Under the pieces are notes generated by a model, which was not told where the DNA came from, searched no databases, and worked only from the letters and a program-made list of their open reading frames with translations. DNA of 64,000 nt, from contig NZ_KI421453.1 of the NCBI RefSeq assembly GCF_000472705.1, forward strand, positions 557,264 to 621,263, written 5' to 3'. Position numbers and translations under genes: made by a program. Shown in pieces: positions 8,980-16,964 of the stretch; positions within the stretch are counted from its first letter, which is position 1, and every line of letters begins with the position of its first letter. This DNA is from Mesorhizobium erdmanii USDA 3471 (lineage in GTDB: Bacteria > Pseudomonadota > Alphaproteobacteria > Rhizobiales > Rhizobiaceae).

Positions 8980-10482
8980 CTACTTGCCACGTGCCCTCTC
9001 CTCGGCCTGCGCCGCGAGAATCTTCTTCACTTCGGCGACCAGCTCGCTCTCCGCCACCGTCACCTGCGCCGGGCGTGCCGCGCGCCATTCGGCGTTGTCG
9101 GTGATTTCGGCCGACATGCGCGCGCCCTCGATCAAATCCTTGATCTGCAGCTCGCCCTTGGCGCGCTCGTCGCCGCCCTGGATGATTGCGACGGGACAGC
9201 CGCGCCGGTCGGCATATTTGAGCTGCGCCTTCATGCCGGCGCCGCCGAGATACATTTCGGAACGGATGCCGGCGGCGCGCAGATCGCCGACCATCTTCTG
9301 GTAGCGGCCGAGGCTTTCCGTATCCTTGTCCATGACCAGCACGACGACCGGCGCGATCACGTCGGCGCTGTCGAGCTTGCCGAGATTCTTCAGCGCGGTC
9401 ATCAACCTGGAAACGCCGATAGAGAAACCCGTCGCCGGCACCGGTTCGCCCCGGAAGCGCGAGACCAGGCCGTCATAACGGCCGCCGCCGCCGACCGAAC
9501 CGAACCGCACGATCTGGCCGTCCTCATTGGGGATTTCGGCCAGCAACTCGGCCTCTAGGACCGGGCCGGTGTAGTATTCGAGACCGCGCACCACGGAGCG
9601 GTCCATAATGATGCGGTTTTCGGCATATCCGGCGGCCCGGACCAGGGCTTCGATTGTCGCGAGTTCGCTGACGCCTTCCTGATAGGTGGCGTTCGAACTG
9701 ACCATGGCATCCTGGCCGGCCTGTGCGTTTCTCGCCGTTGCCTGAAGAACCGCCTCAGCCTGCCCATTGCTCAGCCCGGCGCCCTTGGCGAAATCGCCCT
9801 CGCCTTCCTTGCCGCCATCCCAGCGCCCCGGGCCAAGCAGAAGCTTCACGCCTTCCGGCCCGAGCTTGTCCAGCTTGTCGATGGCGCGCAGCACGGTCAG
9901 CCGGCGGCCGGCATTTTCGTCGCCGCCAAGGCCGATCGCCTCCAGCACGCCGTCGAGCACCTTGCGATTGTTGACGCGGATGACATAGTCGCCACGCTTG
10001 ATGCCGAGCGCTTCCATGACGTCGGCCATCATCATCGCCATCTCCGCATCTGCGGCGACGCCCGGCGTGCCGATCGTGTCGGCGTCGAACTGCATGAACT
10101 GACGGAAGCGGCCGGGGCCGGGCTTCTCGTTGCGGAACACCCAGCCGGAGCGGTAGCTACGATAGGGTTTTGGCAGGCGCTCGTAATTCTCGGCGACGAA
10201 GCGCGCCGTCGGCGCGGTCAGGTCGTAACGCAGCGACAGCCATTGCTCGTCGTCGTCCTGGAACGAGAAGACGCCTTCATTCGGCCGGTCCTGGTCGGGC
10301 AGGAATTTGCCCAGCGCATCGGTGTATTCGATCAGCGGCTGGTCGGCCGGTTCGAAACCATAGAGTTCAAAGACCGAGCGGATCGTCGCCATCATCTTCT
10401 CGACGGCGCGGATGTCCTCGGCGCTGCGGTCGGCAAACCCGCGCGGCAGCCGCGCTTTCGTCTTTTCCGATTTGTCGGCCAT
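8980..10482 (-). CDS. hisS: Histidyl-tRNA synthetase
   Basis: The 500-residue enzyme charges tRNA-His. Class II motif 2 is visible as GWVFRNEKPGPGRFRQF, and the histidine-specific motifs as RGLEYYTGP and GGGGRYDGL, followed by an anticodon-binding domain. The open frame extends far upstream, but the ATG at 10482 gives the expected N-terminus (MADKSEKTKARLPRGFAD). It heads a minus-strand group with hisZ and hisG, which join histidine synthesis to histidine use. The intervening repeat separates it from hisZ by about 250 bp. Confidence 0.96.
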   Translation of the reverse strand: MADKSEKTKARLPRGFADRSAEDIRAVEKMMATIRSVFELYGFEPADQPLIEYTDALGKFLPDQDRPNEGVFSFQDDDEQWLSLRYDLTAPTARFVAENYERLPKPYRSYRSGWVFRNEKPGPGRFRQFMQFDADTIGTPGVAADAEMAMMMADVMEALGIKRGDYVIRVNNRKVLDGVLEAIGLGGDENAGRRLTVLRAIDKLDKLGPEGVKLLLGPGRWDGGKEGEGDFAKGAGLSNGQAEAVLQATARNAQAGQDAMVSSNATYQEGVSELATIEALVRAAGYAENRIIMDRSVVRGLEYYTGPVLEAELLAEIPNEDGQIVRFGSVGGGGRYDGLVSRFRGEPVPATGFSIGVSRLMTALKNLGKLDSADVIAPVVVLVMDKDTESLGRYQKMVGDLRAAGIRSEMYLGGAGMKAQLKYADRRGCPVAIIQGGDERAKGELQIKDLIEGARMSAEITDNAEWRAARPAQVTVAESELVAEVKKILAAQAEERARGK

Positions 10483-10730
10483 CAGATGAGCACCCGGTGT
10501 TTCGTGGCGCTGCGTGGATGGAAAATTTCCCATTCCGCAGCGCGCGTTTCCTAACCGATGCAGCCGGGAGCGGCAAGGGTCGGCACCTCGCACCACGCCC
10601 GGTGCAAACAGCCCAACTCGAACCTCCCTGAAACAGAAACGCACCGAAAATGAAACAATCCCGTCATGAGCGCGGCATCGTGCCGACACAATCGCGGCCG
10701 ATATAGCGCACGACATGAAGGGTTCGGGAC

Positions 10731-10982
10731 ATGACCAGCGCAGTGAAATTCCATGCCGATGGCGATGCCGGCGAATTGCCCGCGCGCCTGCGTCCGGCCC
10801 GCCCCCATGCTCCGAAAATGATTGGCCAGGATGCCGGGCCGTTCGATGTACCGGTCGCCACCGACAACGAGTCTTCCCTGCGCGACGCATTGGTCACCGG
10901 CCTGCTGGTGATCTATCCGACGGTCGCGACGGTGGTGGCGATCGTCGCCGGACTGTTCCTGGCCAGCGTCAACGGCACCTGA
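10731..10982 (+). CDS. Small single-pass membrane protein, hypothetical
   Basis: This 83-residue protein has a charged, proline- and alanine-rich N-terminal half and one likely membrane helix (VTGLLVIYPTVATVVAIVAG, about residues 55-74) close to the C-terminus. Such a tail-anchored layout has no function I can name. The ATG is preceded by an AAGGG. It is divergent from hisS with about 250 bp between starts, and is followed 48 bp later by another small gene on the same strand. Confidence 0.55.
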   Translation: MTSAVKFHADGDAGELPARLRPARPHAPKMIGQDAGPFDVPVATDNESSLRDALVTGLLVIYPTVATVVAIVAGLFLASVNGT

Positions 10983-11030
10983 AACTGACGGCTTCGGCGG
11001 GTTCCATATTTCCTGATCGGGGGATTGAGC

Positions 11031-11420
11031 ATGCGACTGGGCTACGCATACGCGCTTGGCTGCGCATTGTTACTCGGGGCAGTCAATCCGGCCAGTGCAG
11101 GCGGCTGCAAACCGGGCGATGCGGGCCTCGCCGGCCACTACTACCTGCGTGGCGTCATGGAGGTCGGTTCCGAATTGCTGCTCAGGAAAGACGGCAGCTT
11201 CGAGTTCATGCTGGCCTACGGCGCCAACGACCAGTACGGCAAGGGCTGCTGGGTGAAGAAGGGATCGACAGTCGAGGTCATTCCGGCCGGGCGCAGTTCG
11301 GCATCTACCCACCACACACCCGACGACAGCGGCTTCAGCGGACTGGTGCTGAGCATTGCCGGCCGCAGCTTGGTGTGGGACATCAACGGCAGCGGCCACA
11401 AGGGCCGCTTTGAGAGGTAG
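11031..11420 (+). CDS. Exported small hypothetical protein
   Basis: The 129-residue product begins with a clear signal peptide (MRLGYAYALGCALLLGAV, cleavage probably after PASA). The mature domain of about 105 residues is rich in glycine and beta-forming residues and has two cysteines that could pair (GGCKPGD and KGCWVKKG). The segment GHYYLRGVMEVGSELLL followed by KDGSFEF suggests a lipocalin-like small beta barrel, but this is a guess from pattern only. The ATG at 11031 is preferred over the TTG six bases upstream because a GGGGG run lies eight bases before it. Confidence 0.65.
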   Translation: MRLGYAYALGCALLLGAVNPASAGGCKPGDAGLAGHYYLRGVMEVGSELLLRKDGSFEFMLAYGANDQYGKGCWVKKGSTVEVIPAGRSSASTHHTPDDSGFSGLVLSIAGRSLVWDINGSGHKGRFER

Positions 11421-11462
11421 GGCAACGCGAGCATTTGAAACTTCGCGCCGCCGTTAATCCGC

Positions 11463-11499
11463 CTGCCGGCACCTTTTCCCCGTGAGCGGGAGAAGGAAG
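11463..11499. repeat. Short rhizobial palindromic repeat fragment
   Basis: The segment has CCTGCCGGCACCTTTTCCCC and a facing GCGGGAGAAGG, which can fold as a hairpin. It directly abuts the tag stop codon and lies between converging genes, so it may also act as a transcription end signal. Confidence 0.5.
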
Positions 11500-12138
11500 C
11501 TACTTCGGCCGCTTGAAAGCCTTGCGGTCCTTCTCGACCTCCTTGCGGCAGGCACAACCTTCGAGATGGTCATTCACCAATCCCATGGCCTGCATGAAGG
11601 CGTAGACCGTGGTCGGGCCGACAAAGCTCCAGCCGCGCTTCTTCAATTCCTTCGATATCCGCACCGAGACCGCCGTGGTCGGGTTGGCGCGCAGATGGGC
11701 GAGGTCGACAATCTCCGGCCGCTCGTCCTTGCCGGGTTCGAACTTCCAGAACCAGGCGGCGAGCGAGCCGAATTCGTCGGCCATCTCGCGGGCGCGCTTG
11801 GCGTTGTTGATGGTCGAGACGATCTTGCCGCGATGGCGGATGATGCCGGCATTGCCGAGCAGACGCTCGACATCCTCGTCGGTGAAGGCGGCGACCTTGT
11901 CGAAATCGAAGCCGGCGAAGGCTTCGCGAAAATTCTCGCGTTTGCGCAGGATGGTCAGCCACGACAGGCCCGACTGGAAACCCTCGAGGCAGATCTTTTC
12001 GAACAGCCTGCGGTCGTCGGCCATCGGCCGGCCCCATTCATGGTCGTGATAGTGCAGATAGTCGGGCAGATTGCCGTGCCAGAAGCAGCGCGCGACACCG
12101 TCGGGACCGGCAAGCAGGCCGCTGTTTTCATTGCTCAT
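11500..12138 (-). CDS. tag: DNA-3-methyladenine glycosylase I
   Basis: This 212-residue base-excision repair enzyme removes 3-methyladenine from alkylated DNA. The family signatures are RCFWHGN near the start, YHDHEWGRPM with the essential Glu/Trp pocket residues, the GLSWLTILRKRENF helix, and the zinc-binding Cys/His set formed by the early Cys-His and the late NDHLEGCACR. The length is typical. It is divergent from the L,D-transpeptidase gene, with 213 bp between the starts. Confidence 0.96.
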   Translation of the reverse strand: MSNENSGLLAGPDGVARCFWHGNLPDYLHYHDHEWGRPMADDRRLFEKICLEGFQSGLSWLTILRKRENFREAFAGFDFDKVAAFTDEDVERLLGNAGIIRHRGKIVSTINNAKRAREMADEFGSLAAWFWKFEPGKDERPEIVDLAHLRANPTTAVSVRISKELKKRGWSFVGPTTVYAFMQAMGLVNDHLEGCACRKEVEKDRKAFKRPK

Positions 12139-12351
12139 TGCGAAAATCCATCCGTTAACGCGCTTTTGCGCTGCATTTACTGCGGCTTTACCAGATTCCT
12201 GAACGCGGTGGTAACCACACCAAAAGGTTTACTGACAAAGCCGCATTTTACGCATTCCGATTCATTTTTCGGTTGCTGCTTGCGCGCCAATGATCGCTGG
12301 ACCGGGGAGCGTTTCAACCCTGGTTGTATCAGACGATCAAGGTGCGTTCCG

Positions 12352-13089
12352 ATGAAGAGAGTTTTGTTTTCCGTGCTCGGCGCCGTGGCTGTGTTCGCCG
12401 CCGTCACACCCTCGGCCGCCGGCGACCGCTATGCCGACAGGCCGCCGGTGATGGTGAGCCCCGATCTTTCCGCCCCGTGGGTACTGCAGCTTGGCCGCGC
12501 GCCAGGCATCGTGCGGCAGAATCGCCAGGTCGTGCAGCAGCAGCAGCCGCGCCTGCGCGCCGCGCAACCCGACCGGGTGCAGACGGCGACCGTGCAGGCG
12601 CCGGCCAAGCGCATGGTCATGCGCCCGCAGATCAACCCGATCTACCTGCCGCAGGAAGTCGCCTATGACGGCCCGCAGAAGCCGGGCACGATCGTCATCG
12701 ACACCACGCAGAATTTCCTCTTCCTGGTCGAGAAGAACGGCAAGGCGCGGCGCTACGGCGTCGGCACCGGCAAGCCGGGCTTCGAATGGTCGGGCACGCA
12801 CAAGATCACCAACAAGCGCGAGTGGCCAGACTGGCGCCCGCCGGCGGAAATGATCAAGCGCGAAGCCGCCAAGGGCCGCTATCTGCCGACCTATCTGGCC
12901 GGCGGCATGGAAAATCCGCTCGGCGCCCGTGCGCTCTATCTCGGCACGACCGAATACCGCATCCACGGCACCAACCAGCCGTGGACGATCGGCGGTGCGG
13001 TGTCGTCGGGCTGCATCCGCATGCGCAACGAGGACGTGGTTGACCTTTACGAGAGGGTCAATGTCGGAACCACCGTCGAGGTGATATAA
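12352..13089 (+). CDS. L,D-transpeptidase (YkuD domain), exported
   Basis: The 245-residue protein has a signal peptide (residues 1-23, ending PSAAG), a glutamine-rich linker to about residue 95, and a C-terminal YkuD domain. The catalytic signature is present as a histidine in RIHGTNQPW followed by SSGCIRMRNEDV, where the cysteine is the nucleophile. Such enzymes make 3-3 cross-links in peptidoglycan or attach proteins to it, in the periplasm. The open frame continues far upstream through the antisense of tag, but the ATG at 12352 gives a proper signal peptide. A terminator follows at 13185. Confidence 0.94.
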   Translation: MKRVLFSVLGAVAVFAAVTPSAAGDRYADRPPVMVSPDLSAPWVLQLGRAPGIVRQNRQVVQQQQPRLRAAQPDRVQTATVQAPAKRMVMRPQINPIYLPQEVAYDGPQKPGTIVIDTTQNFLFLVEKNGKARRYGVGTGKPGFEWSGTHKITNKREWPDWRPPAEMIKREAAKGRYLPTYLAGGMENPLGARALYLGTTEYRIHGTNQPWTIGGAVSSGCIRMRNEDVVDLYERVNVGTTVEVI

Positions 13090-13184
13090 TAATTGTCACG
13101 AATCACCTGATCGGGGAGCACGTCGTTTCCCGAAGTCGGAAGGAATAACGGGGGACGGGCCGTATGGGGATACGGTCGGTCAGG

Positions 13185-13221
13185 AAGGGCAGCACGGGAA
13201 ACCGCGCTGCCCTTTCCTTTT
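13185..13221 (+). terminator. Rho-independent terminator after the L,D-transpeptidase gene
   Basis: AAGGGCAGC pairs perfectly with GCTGCCCTT, an inner CGG-GAAA-CCG stem closes the loop, and TTCCTTTT follows. A smaller hairpin (CCGTAT-GGGG-ATACGG) lies just upstream. The stretch 13090-13184 could also be a short structured transcript. Confidence 0.75.
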
Positions 13222-13351
13222 GATCTGCGACCGGCGTCAGCGACATGGCCCGCGTCGTTGCGTCGCGCTGCGGCATGGCGGTTCGCTTTCATGCTGCCAT
13301 TTTCGATGGTCTTTTGCTATGTCGGCGCCATCAAGATGAAAGAGCCCAGCC

Positions 13352-14272
13352 ATGTCCCCGTCCCATGACAGCCGCTACCTGAAGGGCGGCCCGGTTGCCC
13401 AGCGCATCATCGCCGCCGTGCGCGAGGATGCGGCCATCGCCAAGGCCGAGGGGTTTGCGCCCAAGCTGATCTCGATCACCGTCGGCGATACCGATGCCGT
13501 CGATGTCTATGTGCGCAACCAGCGCGCCAAGGCCGAGCTTGCCGGCATCGATTTCGAGGAACGGCGTTTTCCCGCCACCATCACGTCGGGTGAACTGGAA
13601 GCGGCCATCCACGGCCTGAACGCCGATCCGCGCGTTACCGGCATCATCATCCAGCGGCCGGTTCCGGCCCATATTCCAGTCAAGACATTGCAGGCGGCGG
13701 TGCATCCGCTCAAGGATGTCGAGGGCATGCACCCGGCCTCGATCGGCAACATCGTCTACAACCAGCTTGACCTGGCGCCCTGCACGGCGGCTGCGTCCGT
13801 CGAACTGCTCAGGGAAACCGGGCTCGACCTCAAGGGGCTGGAGGTCGTCATCGTCGGCCATTCGGAAATCGTCGGCAAGCCGATCGCCTTCCTGCTGATG
13901 AGCGAAGGCGCGACCGTGACGGTCTGCCATCACATGACACGGTCGGTCGCGGCCCACGCGCGCCGCGCCGATGCGCTGTTCGTGGCGGTGGGCAAGCCGC
14001 GGCTGATCAAGGCCGACATGGTGAAGCCCGGAGCCGCCGTCATCGACATCGGCATCAATTCCGAGATGGGACCGGACGGCACAAGCCGCATCGTCGGCGA
14101 CGTCGACACCGAAAGCGTGCGCGAGGTCGCCTCCTGGATCACCCCGGTGCCGGGCGGCGTCGGCCCGATCACCGTGGCGATCTTGCTGCGCAACACCATG
14201 GTGGCGCTCAGCCGCCAGCGCGCGCTCTATGAAGCCACCTACGGCACGGCGGACAGGCTCGCGGCGGAGTAA
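13352..14272 (+). CDS. folD: FolD-family methylenetetrahydrofolate dehydrogenase with altered cyclohydrolase motif
   Basis: The 306-residue protein aligns along its length with FolD, which interconverts 5,10-methylene-, methenyl- and 10-formyl-tetrahydrofolate. The C-terminal PVPGGVGPITVAILLRNT signature and the dinucleotide motif GHSEIVGKP are present. However, the catalytic YVxxK motif reads YVRNQ, replacing the lysine required for cyclohydrolase activity in characterised enzymes with glutamine, and KDVDG reads KDVEG. It may therefore work only as a dehydrogenase, or on another substrate. The gene stands alone, convergent with glcF 10 bp away. Confidence 0.88.
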   Translation: MSPSHDSRYLKGGPVAQRIIAAVREDAAIAKAEGFAPKLISITVGDTDAVDVYVRNQRAKAELAGIDFEERRFPATITSGELEAAIHGLNADPRVTGIIIQRPVPAHIPVKTLQAAVHPLKDVEGMHPASIGNIVYNQLDLAPCTAAASVELLRETGLDLKGLEVVIVGHSEIVGKPIAFLLMSEGATVTVCHHMTRSVAAHARRADALFVAVGKPRLIKADMVKPGAAVIDIGINSEMGPDGTSRIVGDVDTESVREVASWITPVPGGVGPITVAILLRNTMVALSRQRALYEATYGTADRLAAE

Positions 14273-14282
14273 GCGGCGGCCC

Positions 14283-15608
14283 TTACTCAGCGGCAACCAG
14301 GCTTTCGTCACGAACGCCTTCCGGCTTCGGGCCACCATAGGCCCAGTCCAGCAGCTTGATCGTGTGCACCACCGGCAGCTTCGCCGCAGACGCGATCTGC
14401 GTGATGCAGCCGATATTGCCGGTGGCGACGATTTCCGCGCCGGTCGCCTCGATGTTTTTCACCTTGCGATCGCGAAGTTTTGCCGAAATCTCCGGTTGCA
14501 GGATGTTGTAGGTGCCGGCCGAGCCGCAGCACAGATGGCCCTCGCGCGGCTCGCGCACGATGAAGCCGGCCCTGGCCAGCAGTTCCTTCGGCTGGCGGGT
14601 GATTTTCTGGCCGTGCTGCATGGAGCAGGCGGAGTGATAGGCGACGATGGTGCCGGGCTTGCGCGCCGGCTCGGGCAACTCGATGGCGGCGAGATATTCG
14701 GTGATGTCCCTGGCCAAGGACGAGACGCGCGCGGCCTTGTCGGCATAGGCCGGATCGAGGCGCAGCATGAAGCCGTAGTCCTTGATGGTCGTGCCGCAGC
14801 CGGATGCGGTGATGATGATGGCGTCGAGCCCGCCCTGGTCGATGGCGCGCGTCCAGGCATCGACATTCTGCCTTGCCGAGGCAAGTGCTGCCTCCTCGCG
14901 CCCCATATGATGCACCAACGCACCGCAGCAGCCCTCGCCGGGCGGCACCACGACCTCGACACCGAGGCGCGTCAGCAGCGAAATCGTCGTGTCGTTGATG
15001 GCGGGATCAAGCACCGATTGCGCGCAGCCGTTGAGGATGGCGACGCGGCCCTTTTTCGTCCCTTGTCCGGCATGGACGCCAGGCGAGGCCATCGGCGAGA
15101 CCGCCGGGATCGAGGCCGGCGCGAGCTTGAGCATCGCGCCCAGCGGCTTCAGCGCAGGGACCTTTTCGAACAGGCCGATGAACGGCCTGCCCAGCTTTGC
15201 CAGTTTGAGCGCGGCGCGAAAACGCTGGGGATAGGGCAGCACGAACGCCAGCATGGCCCGGGTCAGCCGATCGAGCAGCGGCCGCTTATAGGTCTCCTGG
15301 ATATGGGCGCGGGCATGGTCGACCAGATGCATGTAGTTGACGCCAGACGGACAGGTGGTCATGCAGGCAAGGCACGACAGGCAGCGGTCGATATGGGTGA
15401 CGATCTCCTTGTCGGCGGGACGGCCGTTCTCCAGCATGTCCTTGATCAGATAGATGCGCCCGCGCGGCGAGTCCAACTCATTGCCCAATGTCACATAGGT
15501 CGGGCAAGTGGCGGTGCAGAAACCGCAATGCACGCATTTGCGCAGGATCTTTTCCGATTCCGCGACATGCGGATCGGCAAGCTGGACGGATGAGAAATTG
15601 GTCTGCAT
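14283..15608 (-). CDS. glcF: Glycolate oxidase iron-sulfur subunit
   Basis: The 441-residue protein has two N-terminal 4Fe-4S ferredoxin motifs (CVHCGFCTATCP and CLSCLACMTTCP, residues about 25-100) and two C-terminal CCG domains (GEGCCGALVHHMG and HLCCGSAGTYN). It passes electrons from the glycolate-oxidising flavoprotein GlcD/GlcE to the membrane. The ATG at 15608 is chosen for the family N-terminus; the open frame reaches much further upstream. It is the last gene of glcDEF, separated from glcE by a family A repeat. Confidence 0.95.
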   Translation of the reverse strand: MQTNFSSVQLADPHVAESEKILRKCVHCGFCTATCPTYVTLGNELDSPRGRIYLIKDMLENGRPADKEIVTHIDRCLSCLACMTTCPSGVNYMHLVDHARAHIQETYKRPLLDRLTRAMLAFVLPYPQRFRAALKLAKLGRPFIGLFEKVPALKPLGAMLKLAPASIPAVSPMASPGVHAGQGTKKGRVAILNGCAQSVLDPAINDTTISLLTRLGVEVVVPPGEGCCGALVHHMGREEAALASARQNVDAWTRAIDQGGLDAIIITASGCGTTIKDYGFMLRLDPAYADKAARVSSLARDITEYLAAIELPEPARKPGTIVAYHSACSMQHGQKITRQPKELLARAGFIVREPREGHLCCGSAGTYNILQPEISAKLRDRKVKNIEATGAEIVATGNIGCITQIASAAKLPVVHTIKLLDWAYGGPKPEGVRDESLVAAE

Positions 15609-15620
15609 CGCTGACGCTCT

Positions 15621-15676
15621 GTTTAGACGCAATTCCGGACGGAAAACCGTTTCACACTTTTCCTGGAATTGCTCTA
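15621..15676. repeat. Rhizobial intergenic palindromic repeat, family A, overlapping the glcE stop
   Basis: This second copy of the family at 563-639 runs from GTTTAGACGCAATTCC to GGAATTGCTCTA. The terminal CTA, read on the minus strand as TAG, is the stop codon of glcE. Confidence 0.8.
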
Positions 15677-16879
15677 GGCCATGCGGCCGGGATTGAGGAT
15701 GTTCTTGGGGTCGAATTCCTGCTTCAGCCGCTGGCTGAGCGCGGCTAGCGCCGGCGGCTGCGGCTCGAACACAGGCAGCGCGGCGCGATGGGCAGGGGCA
15801 GCGCGCACCAGCGTCGCATGGCCGCCGCCATGTTTGCGCAACAGCCCGCGCAGCAGAGCAGCCTCCGGGTCGCCCTCCTCCATGCGCAACCACACCAACC
15901 CACCCTGCCAGTCGTAGAAGGCGCTGACGGCAGCTTGCATGCGCAGCGTCAGCACCATCTGGTGGCCCTGGGCAGGCGTCATCGACACGCGCCAGACCGG
16001 TTTCTCGGTACCGTCGGCGAAAGGCTTGATATCGCGCACGTCACGCCAGATCAGCCTTGAAGCCTCGCCGGCAATCTCCTCCAGCGGCCCGGCCTTGCCG
16101 AGCAGCGTCTTCAGCGCAGCGATGCGATAGGCGACGGAAGGGCCAAAGCCTTCGACGCGCAGCAACGTGGCGGCTTCGCTGCCAAGCGCGCCGCCGGCGA
16201 CATGCGCGGCGATCCGCTCCGGCAAATGGGCGGCGCTCGAGACTTCAGCGCTGGAGCCGAGCGCCAGCGCCATGGCGCCTGCCGCGGCGTCGTCGAGCAG
16301 GCCACGGACGGCGAGCGTCACCTCGGTTTCGGCTGATGGCAGCACCTTGAAGGTGACGTCGGTGAAAACGGCCAGCGTGCCCCAGCTGTTGGCCATCAGC
16401 TTCGACAGATCATAGCCGGTGACGTTCTTGACCACGCGGCCGCCCGACTTGAAAGCCTCGCCACGCCCGGACACGACATTGATACCCAGTATGTGGTCGC
16501 GCGCCGCACCCGCTTTCAGCCGGCGCGGACCGGAAAGGTTGGCGGCGAGCACGCCGCCGATGGTGCCCTTTCCCGGCTCGCCACCGAGCAGCGGACCGCA
16601 ATCCATCGGCTCGAAGGCAAGCTGCTGGCCGTTTTCCGCCAGCAACCTTTCGATCTCGGCCAAGGGTGTGCCGGCCTTTGCCGACAGCACCAGTTCGGCG
16701 GGTTCGTAGAGCGTGACGCCGGTGAGTTTCGAGAGGTCGAGCGTGTGCTCCGTCTGCAGCGGACGGCCGATGCCGCGCTTGGAGCCATGGCCAAGGATTT
16801 CGAGCGGTGATTCTTCCGCCGCCGCCCATTGGACGGTGGAGAGGACTTCGGATGAAGTGGCGGGGGTGAAGGTGGTCAT
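15674..16879 (-). CDS. glcE: Glycolate oxidase FAD-binding subunit
   Basis: This 401-residue protein has an N-terminal FAD_binding_4 domain, seen in ILGHGSKRGIGRP near residue 30, CGPLLGGEPGKGTIGGVLA near 100 and GGRVVKNVTGYDLSKL near 155. It ends in the GlcD-like NILNPGRMA motif. It forms the glycolate dehydrogenase with GlcD and GlcF. The ATG at 16879 gives the expected start. A GC-rich hairpin lies in its leader, and about 85 bp separate it from glcD. Its TAG stop lies inside a repeat element. Confidence 0.94.
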   Translation of the reverse strand: MTTFTPATSSEVLSTVQWAAAEESPLEILGHGSKRGIGRPLQTEHTLDLSKLTGVTLYEPAELVLSAKAGTPLAEIERLLAENGQQLAFEPMDCGPLLGGEPGKGTIGGVLAANLSGPRRLKAGAARDHILGINVVSGRGEAFKSGGRVVKNVTGYDLSKLMANSWGTLAVFTDVTFKVLPSAETEVTLAVRGLLDDAAAGAMALALGSSAEVSSAAHLPERIAAHVAGGALGSEAATLLRVEGFGPSVAYRIAALKTLLGKAGPLEEIAGEASRLIWRDVRDIKPFADGTEKPVWRVSMTPAQGHQMVLTLRMQAAVSAFYDWQGGLVWLRMEEGDPEAALLRGLLRKHGGGHATLVRAAPAHRAALPVFEPQPPALAALSQRLKQEFDPKNILNPGRMA

Positions 16880-16964
16880 GTTCGCGCCTGGTTCCTCGCC
16901 CCCGCAAGGCGGGTGAGAAGAGATAAGTCGCGATCCAGCGCCAACGAGCGAATTTGAACCCCCA

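Noticed and set aside
8980..10890. 636-residue version of HisS
   Set aside because: The extra N-terminal part is arginine/cysteine-rich and unlike HisS; the ATG at 10482 gives the normal length.
11482..12351. Long N-terminal extension of the L,D-transpeptidase frame
   Set aside because: It runs antisense through tag; the ATG at 12352 gives a proper signal peptide.
13331..14338. 335-codon open frame on the minus strand
   Set aside because: Antisense to folD; no recognisable domain.
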